Positions 59,062 through 64,000 of a DNA stretch of 64,000 bases are shown here, in pieces (position 1 is the stretch's first letter; every line of letters starts with the position of its first letter). Made by a program: the position numbers and the translations under genes. Under the pieces are notes generated by a model. That model made no database searches, had not been told where the DNA came from, and saw only the letters and a list, made by a program, of their open reading frames with translations. The DNA comes from Tsukamurella ocularis (GTDB lineage Bacteria > Actinomycetota > Actinomycetes > Mycobacteriales > Mycobacteriaceae). The stretch is taken from positions 996,361 to 1,060,360 of the forward strand of contig NZ_JANUCJ010000001.1 in the NCBI RefSeq assembly GCF_024807615.1. The letters are read 5' to 3'.

Positions 59062-59805
59062 CTAGTTCACGACGAGGGTGTAGGTGCCCTCTTGGAAGCC
59101 CTTGACCAGCGGGTCTTCCGGGTTCACGCCGGTCACCGCATCCGGGGTCGGCCCCGTCTTGTACTCGTAGCTGCGCACCAGCCACGTGCTCTTGTCCGCG
59201 TCCCAGAGCAGACCCACTCGCGAGGTGCCCCAGACCGCGGTGACGTTCGTCTGCTGAGGAGCACCGTTCTGCGTCTTCGGCGGCGTGAACAGGCTCAGCC
59301 CCACGCCCCATGCCGTGACGGTCGCTTCCTTCGGGTTGAGGTTGCTCACCGCCAGTGAGACCGGCTGCTGGTTACTGCCCTGGCCGGACGCCTTCTCGCG
59401 GCCCTTGGCGTTGTCGAGCAGCGTCAGTAGCGTTCCCTCGGGACTCGGCACCACCAGGGTCTCGCGGACCTTGTTGACGTCCACGCCGCCGGCGTTGGCG
59501 CGGGTGATGGCCTGCAGGAAGTTCGCGCCCGCGGCCGCGGCGCCACCCTCGTCCTGCGTGTAGCCCGACGGGATCCCGTTCGTGATCACCCGGGGTCCGT
59601 GCGGAGTCCCGATCTTGATCTCGGCCTTGCTCGTGCCTCCGCCGGTGGGCCAGAACAGCCAGCTCAGGCCTCCGACGACGACCACCACCGCGAGCACGAG
59701 CGCGAGGATCTTCGGGTTGCGCCACACCGGGGTCTCGGTGTTGGCGGTCGCCGTCCTGCGGGCTGTAGAGCTCTTCGTAGTGACGCTGGAAAAGTCTTTA
59801 GTCAC
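59062..59805 (-). CDS. VirB8/TcpC-like transfer protein
   Basis: A 247-residue protein with a single N-terminal membrane helix (ILALVLAVVVVVGGLSWLFW) and an extracytoplasmic domain with an NTF2-like fold by pattern (residues 100-230, ending VRSYEYKTGPTPDAVTGV). Such bitopic NTF2-like proteins (VirB8, TcpC) are scaffold components of conjugation channels. It is 12 bases upstream of the TrbL-like gene. Confidence 0.75.
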   Translation of the reverse strand: MTKDFSSVTTKSSTARRTATANTETPVWRNPKILALVLAVVVVVGGLSWLFWPTGGGTSKAEIKIGTPHGPRVITNGIPSGYTQDEGGAAAAGANFLQAITRANAGGVDVNKVRETLVVPSPEGTLLTLLDNAKGREKASGQGSNQQPVSLAVSNLNPKEATVTAWGVGLSLFTPPKTQNGAPQQTNVTAVWGTSRVGLLWDADKSTWLVRSYEYKTGPTPDAVTGVNPEDPLVKGFQEGTYTLVVN

Positions 59806-59835
59806 AGTCTCATTCCCTTCTGAGTCGCTTCGAGT

Positions 59836-60210
59836 TCAATTGCTCTTGATGACGTTGAGCGCCGCACGACGGCGCTGCACCACGCGCGCCGCGACGGCCA
59901 CCATCGCGATCGCGACCACCGCGACCGCCAGGGCCAGCCAGCCGTAGCTCGCGGTGTGCTCGGTCGCCGTAGCGCCGGCGGAACCGGAGCTCATGGCGTC
60001 GCCGTTCGGCACCGGGCCCGCCGGCACCGCACCGTGGGCCTTGGTGCCACTCGTGTCGAGCGATCCCAGTACCCAGATCAGGCCTGCGACGGAAAAGCCG
60101 ATCAGCACCGCGAGATTCCAGCGGTTCTTGTACCAGGGCTGCCGGCCGTGCGGGTTCGCCGCTCGCTTCTTCGCCGCCCCGTAGCCGCCGCGGTTGTACT
60201 TCTGTCCCAT
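59836..60210 (-). CDS. Small membrane protein of the transfer operon
   Basis: A 124-residue protein with a basic N-terminus (KYNRGGYGAAKKRAANPHGR), two membrane helices (LAVLIGFSVAGLIWVLG and WLALAVAVVAIAMVAVAARV) and a polar Gly/Ala/Ser loop between them. No family recognised; location between the pilin-like and VirB8-like genes implies a channel role. Confidence 0.65.
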   Translation of the reverse strand: MGQKYNRGGYGAAKKRAANPHGRQPWYKNRWNLAVLIGFSVAGLIWVLGSLDTSGTKAHGAVPAGPVPNGDAMSSGSAGATATEHTASYGWLALAVAVVAIAMVAVAARVVQRRRAALNVIKSN

Positions 60211-60243
60211 TGTTCTGCTCCGTCTTCTGTCGTTGTGGGGGTG

Positions 60244-60696
60244 TTATGCGTTGACCGCGAACAGGATTGCGCCGACGATGATCGAGATACCCGATGCCAT
60301 CGCGAAGCGGATTCCGGCGTCACGGAACGCATCCGTCGACTCGGCGAGATCCGCGGAATGGCCCTGGCGGGACGCCTGGGAGCGCTTCATCAGCGCCATG
60401 ACCATCTGCCCGCCGAGGATGATGAGCGCGAGCGCCCAGATCGCACCGAGCAGGCGCTTCCAGGCCGTGTTGAGCGCCGTGCCCAGCAAGCCCGGGTCGG
60501 GTTTGACGTCGGTGAACGGGTTCAGGCCGTCGGCGTGTGCGACACCGTTCTGCGCGATCAGGAGCAGGTACACCAGGGCGACCGTCGTGCCGGCGAAGAC
60601 GAGCAGCGTGTACCGCCGCCACCGAGCGCCGGCGCGCGGCTCCTGCGCCTCGTCGACGTCAGCGATGTCCGCGTCGAGGTCGATTGTCGTTGTCAT
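60244..60696 (-). CDS. VirB2/TrbC-like membrane protein (possible pilin)
   Basis: A 150-residue protein from the ATG at 60696. Three hydrophobic segments (YTLLVFAGTTVALVYLLLIA, LGAIWALALIILGGQMVMAL, FAMASGISIIVGAILFAV) and the HADGLNPFTDVKP loop after the first resemble VirB2/TrbC-like proteins of actinobacterial type IV systems. Pilin or channel subunit is a fair guess, not proven. Confidence 0.65.
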   Translation of the reverse strand: MTTTIDLDADIADVDEAQEPRAGARWRRYTLLVFAGTTVALVYLLLIAQNGVAHADGLNPFTDVKPDPGLLGTALNTAWKRLLGAIWALALIILGGQMVMALMKRSQASRQGHSADLAESTDAFRDAGIRFAMASGISIIVGAILFAVNA

Positions 60697-60728
60697 GGAA
60701 TCGGATTCCTCTCTATACCGGGTGCCTT

Positions 60729-62246
60729 CTAGCGGCGGTGGGTGCCGGCCATGTCGGTGGTGTCGTACGAGTAGCCGGAGAACTGCGCGCCCGGATCGAG
60801 CGGCTGCTGAGCGTTCCGTCCGTACTGGTTCACGGCGACACCGCGGGGGCCGGCCTGCTGCGGCACCGCGACCTGCGCGAGGTCGCCGCTGTACCCGTAG
60901 CCGGCCTGCTGCGGGGCCGGGGCCTGCCACTGCCCCGTGTACTGCTCCGGCGGCGCCGCGGCGGTCATGCTCACGCCCGCGGTGCGTGCCTGAGCGTTCA
61001 GGCGGGCGGTGATCATGGCGCACAGCTCGACGTACGCGCTGCGCGTCTCGGGCAGCAGATCCTCGAACACGATCCGCGAACGGTGCCCCGCGAACGCCGG
61101 ATCGAAGGGCATGTGCAGGATCGTCGGGATCTTGAACTGGCTGAGCATGCTTTCGACGAGCTGGAGGCGGTCCGGCGTGACCGGCGCATCCGGGAGGGGC
61201 GAAAGCAGAACGATCGCCTGCGAGACCTTCTCCGAGCCGATGTCCGGGTCACCCTGGGCCAGGGTCAGCATCGCCTCGACTTCCTGGATGGTGTCGTCGC
61301 ACGCGGTCATCGGGATCACGATCTGATCCGCGCGGACGAGCGCCCACTGCAGGGACTCCGCCAGGTGGTTGTTCTCCGTGTCGACGATGATCAGCCGACG
61401 GTGGCGGCGCAGCACCGCGTACGTCGCCTCGCATGCGGACCAGTCGAGCATCCGGCGGCTCGTTCCGGAGTCGTCGGCAGGGAGGACCTCGTCGAGCGTG
61501 GGCTGCCGGATCATGAACTGGTCGATCGCGGTATGCGGCACGTCCTTGCTGCAGAGCTGCTTGGCGATCTTCAGCAGGCCCCAATTGCTGCGGCGGTCGG
61601 TGCGCCCGTTGTGTGCGCGCATGGCCATCGAGCCGAACGACGAGCTCGCATCCCACGCGACGACGCCGGAACCGGTGTGGGTGCCGAACGTGGCGCTCAT
61701 GGTCAGGGCGGTTCCGGTCTTGTTCTCGCCGCCCTTCGGGTTCGCCACGGTGATCAAGGGAACGCCGGGCGTGCCCTCCTTCAGGGTCTCGACGCCGAGT
61801 CGGTAGTCCACCTCGGGGCTGGGATTCTTCGGGGAGAGGCTCATTCCGAGAGTGCGGTTGCACCAACCTCGCCATCCCCAGTCCGCCGGCCGCAGGGCCG
61901 TCGACCGGGATCCGAACGCCTCCTGGCGGCGGTCGACCGACGACCCGACGTAGTCGTTCTCGCCGGCGACCTCGCCCGGCTTCCCCGACTTGGCCGCGGG
62001 GATGTTGTTGGCCTCGAGCGCGGCCTGGCCGACGCCGTAGGGATCCGGGATGGCGCCCTCGTCGGAGTCGGTGGAGCCCTCGTCGACGTCCGTCGTGGCG
62101 TCGTCGGCCGCCGGCTCCGGCACCGGGGCCGGGCGCAGTCGCTGCTCGCGCGGGTTGATCGGTGCCTCGGTCGCGTGGTTGGCGTATCGGGCGGCCGCGA
62201 GCTCGCCCGAAGGGTTCTCGTCCTCGAAGTGATCGATGTTGCTCAT
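60729..62246 (-). CDS. MinD/ParA-superfamily ATPase with altered P-loop
   Basis: A 505-residue protein. A 160-residue polar, acidic N-terminus precedes a ParA/MinD-like domain. The deviant Walker A reads NPKGGENKTGTAL (171-177 KGGENKT, Asn where the family has Gly), and Walker B-like RLIIVDTENNH lies near 290. The C-terminal 80 residues are Gln/Gly/Tyr-rich. Such ATPases occur in actinobacterial conjugation clusters and may position the machinery at the pole. The Gly-to-Asn change may alter ATP binding. Confidence 0.8.
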   Translation of the reverse strand: MSNIDHFEDENPSGELAAARYANHATEAPINPREQRLRPAPVPEPAADDATTDVDEGSTDSDEGAIPDPYGVGQAALEANNIPAAKSGKPGEVAGENDYVGSSVDRRQEAFGSRSTALRPADWGWRGWCNRTLGMSLSPKNPSPEVDYRLGVETLKEGTPGVPLITVANPKGGENKTGTALTMSATFGTHTGSGVVAWDASSSFGSMAMRAHNGRTDRRSNWGLLKIAKQLCSKDVPHTAIDQFMIRQPTLDEVLPADDSGTSRRMLDWSACEATYAVLRRHRRLIIVDTENNHLAESLQWALVRADQIVIPMTACDDTIQEVEAMLTLAQGDPDIGSEKVSQAIVLLSPLPDAPVTPDRLQLVESMLSQFKIPTILHMPFDPAFAGHRSRIVFEDLLPETRSAYVELCAMITARLNAQARTAGVSMTAAAPPEQYTGQWQAPAPQQAGYGYSGDLAQVAVPQQAGPRGVAVNQYGRNAQQPLDPGAQFSGYSYDTTDMAGTHRR

Positions 62247-62323
62247 GTGGGGTATTCCTTCGTGTCTCGATCGTGCGGAATTGTGTTGTCAGTCAGTCGA
62301 AGCGCTTGGTCTCTCGGATGCGG

Positions 62324-63040
62324 TCAGAGTTCGGTCACGTCGTCTACCTCCCAACCTGTGGGGCTGTTCGCCAGCGCCACCGCGACGATCCGGCGCGCGG
62401 TCTCCCCGACCGGTTTCCCGTCGGAGGTAACCGGCACGATCTGGACCGAGAACTTGTACGCCGCGGCGAGCGCGGTCGGCTTCTGTCCTTCGGTCTGCGC
62501 CGGGCCCACGAGCGGCGCCGTCAGCGCGTTCCGCGACGCCCAGGTCGACCACTCCGCGCCCTGGCCTGGCAGCACAGTGGCGACCTGGGCGCGGAGCTTC
62601 GCGGTGAGCAGGGCGCTCGCCCGCGCCGGGCCCGCGCCGGGGCCCTTGTCCAGCGCCGTGTTGTAGGTGAACCAGGCGTGCACGACTGCCTTGGCCACAG
62701 CCTCCGGATTCGACCGGTCCACAGCCTTCGCGTCGACGGGCAGCACGGGCGGGCCGACCGGCGCCGTCCTCGCCGGCGGCTGCGTCGTCGTCGGCGGAGC
62801 CTCGCCGCCCACCGTCGAGCTCGTAGACGGTGCCGCCGCGTCGCTCGTCGTCGGCATGCCGGGGATCCAGCCCCGCGCGCCCGTGGCCGGACCGCCGGTC
62901 GTGGTCGTGCTCGAGGTATCGCTGCCGTCCGAGCCGCCGCAGGCCCCGACGAGCAGGGAGATCGCGACGAGGACCATCGCCGCCGCTCGGCGGCTGCGGC
63001 GCCCCTGGACCGGGGTGGTGGGAGTGCTCTGGGTACGCAT
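62324..63040 (-). CDS. Transfer-operon lipoprotein
   Basis: A 238-residue protein with a lipoprotein signal peptide (lipobox LLVGAC, Cys about 34) followed by a Thr/Ser/Pro-rich linker and a C-terminal NTF2-like domain (AVAKAVVHAWFTYNTALDKG, ending IVAVALANSPTGWEVDD). Membrane-anchored NTF2-like proteins serve as VirB8-like partners in Gram-positive channels. Its ATG overlaps the stop of the cell-wall hydrolase gene (TGATG). Confidence 0.75.
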   Translation of the reverse strand: MRTQSTPTTPVQGRRSRRAAAMVLVAISLLVGACGGSDGSDTSSTTTTGGPATGARGWIPGMPTTSDAAAPSTSSTVGGEAPPTTTQPPARTAPVGPPVLPVDAKAVDRSNPEAVAKAVVHAWFTYNTALDKGPGAGPARASALLTAKLRAQVATVLPGQGAEWSTWASRNALTAPLVGPAQTEGQKPTALAAAYKFSVQIVPVTSDGKPVGETARRIVAVALANSPTGWEVDDVTEL

Positions 63041-64000
63041 CAGCTGAACCTCCGTGCGGACTCGTAGTTGTAGGGCTTGTAGTCGATTTCCTGCACAAAC
63101 GCGCCCGACTGGGGGGCGTCGATGACCTTGCCGTTGCCTACGAACACGGCGACGTGGCCGAGGCCCTTCTGGAACACGAGGTCTCCTGGAGCCACCTGGT
63201 CGAGCGCCACCGGCACGCCGCGCGGATCGACAACCTGGTCGGTGGTCGAGTGCGGCAGAACCAAGGTCTTGCCCATCGACTTCGCCGCCTGGGCGACCGC
63301 GTAGAGCGTGAGCCCGGAGCAGTCGAAGCCCAGCACGCCGGCATCGGGTGCGCGGCCGATCGTGGGGCCGTTGGCGTCGCCGCCGGCCCACGCGTACCGC
63401 ACTCCCAGCTGTGTGCGAACAGCCTGAGCGACCCGCGCGCCGAACTCGCCGGCCAGCTGCCCGCCCGCCGCGCCCGCCTGGGCCTGCGGCGCCGAGAACC
63501 ACGTCCTGGCCCTGTTGGGGATGTTCTTGACGTACGGGAGCGTCTGGCTGTTCTGGCAGACCCGACCACCGGCATCCGTATTCGCCTCGCCGCAGTTGTA
63601 CGCCGAGAGCATCAGCTCAATCGGGTCACCAACGGCGCGTTTTTCCGCGACGGCCTTTTTGTACTTGTCGATGAGTTTGCAGTCGAGCTTGCCCTGGGAC
63701 ATGACTGCGTCAGCGATATTCCACACATCGCGGATACCGTCACCGTCGCCGTCAACGGATTCCGCCGCCCACGTCGAGTCAATGAATTGTGCGGCACCCT
63801 TTGCTGTGCCGATTCCCGGCCCATTGTCCCGCGACTCCGCGAGGCGGTTGAAGGTACTTTCGTTCTCCAGCTGCGCCGCGATCAGCGGGGCTGTGATGTC
63901 TGGGCAGGTCTGCGCAGCCTTCTTGATCCACGGCACGAACTCCTTCGGCACGCGAGCCTCGTTGAGGCCCGCACCACCGAGGGTGCTGCAGGTGACGCCG
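63040..64000 (-). CDS. Bifunctional lytic transglycosylase/NlpC-P60 hydrolase (5' end outside the window)
   Basis: At least 303 residues are visible; the frame remains open to the window edge, so the true start is probably upstream. The N-terminal half has a soluble lytic transglycosylase-like domain (AQLENESTFNRLAESRDNG, GAAQFIDSTWAAESVDGDGD and SAYNCGEANTD). The C-terminal half is NlpC/P60, with catalytic Cys in GFDCSGLTLYA and His in GLGHVAVFVGNGKVID. Such VirB1-like enzymes open peptidoglycan for the conjugation channel. Confidence 0.88.
   Translation of the reverse strand, partial: GVTCSTLGGAGLNEARVPKEFVPWIKKAAQTCPDITAPLIAAQLENESTFNRLAESRDNGPGIGTAKGAAQFIDSTWAAESVDGDGDGIRDVWNIADAVMSQGKLDCKLIDKYKKAVAEKRAVGDPIELMLSAYNCGEANTDAGGRVCQNSQTLPYVKNIPNRARTWFSAPQAQAGAAGGQLAGEFGARVAQAVRTQLGVRYAWAGGDANGPTIGRAPDAGVLGFDCSGLTLYAVAQAAKSMGKTLVLPHSTTDQVVDPRGVPVALDQVAPGDLVFQKGLGHVAVFVGNGKVIDAPQSGAFVQEIDYKPYNYESARRFS

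Noticed and set aside
60537-62666. A 709-residue plus-strand frame opposite the MinD-like gene
   Set aside because: It is Arg/Val/Gly-rich without motifs; the minus strand encodes an ATPase with start, stop and spacing that fit the operon.
1-64000. CRISPR array, tRNA or rRNA genes
   Set aside because: I saw no regularly spaced short repeats, tRNA-like cloverleaf ends or rRNA segments on either strand.

Overview
The window looks like a large conjugative plasmid or integrative element of a mycolic-acid actinobacterium (Tsukamurella, Gordonia, Rhodococcus or a relative; genus not resolved). The reasons are the very GC-rich backbone with GTG starts and ATGA-coupled genes, a secreted LGFP-repeat protein of the kind found in mycolata, a DUF2637 plasmid membrane protein, a MobF-type relaxase-helicase, and an actinobacterial type IV secretion set (TraG/VirD4, VirB4-like, SCO6880-like, TrbL/VirB6-like, NlpC/P60 hydrolase). 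I did not find a replication initiator, tRNA, rRNA or CRISPR array.

Region 1 (1-2692): a small module of uncharacterised genes (A 140-526, B 546-878 minus, C 950-1366, D 1354-1743) followed by decayed coding sequence.

Region 2 (2693-17615): a visibly more AT-rich biosynthetic cluster. It encodes an ACP, a ketosynthase with an overlapping Cys-less ketosynthase-like partner (chain-length-factor type), a FabG-like ketoreductase, a double-hotdog dehydratase, a hotdog thioesterase, two KAS III-like enzymes with a GHxGAGD active-site variant, a LuxE/PaaK-like adenylating enzyme coupled to a LuxC-like acyl reductase, three SnoaL/NTF2-like proteins, an FAD oxidoreductase, an MFS exporter and two TetR regulators. 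This is a reducing type II PKS/FAS-like pathway. It probably makes an unsaturated acyl chain that is reduced to an aldehyde, modified, and exported. I cannot match it to a described product.

Region 3 (17616-22919): a second, decaying copy of module A-B-C, so the cluster sits between direct copies of that module, then a complete IS21-family element (istA/istB with matching ends at about 19441-22508).

Region 4 (22920-36285): plasmid backbone read mainly rightwards. It holds a ParB-like protein, many small accessory proteins, NrdH-redoxin, a DnaB-N-like protein, a thermonuclease and an HNH protein. Two promoters match the LexA-independent DNA-damage motif (RecA-NDp, PafBC type) and three large palindromes share a loop motif.

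Region 5 (36286-64000): the MobF relaxase on the plus strand, then a long minus-strand block. From right to left it runs NlpC/P60 transglycosylase, lipoprotein, MinD-like ATPase, small membrane proteins, VirB8-like protein, TrbL-like protein, SCO6880-like protein, VirB4-like ATPase, TraG coupling protein, DUF1173 protein, LGFP protein, small membrane and secreted proteins, a MarR regulator, a Phd-like protein, a broken downstream gene, an HEAAH membrane protease-like protein and hypotheticals.
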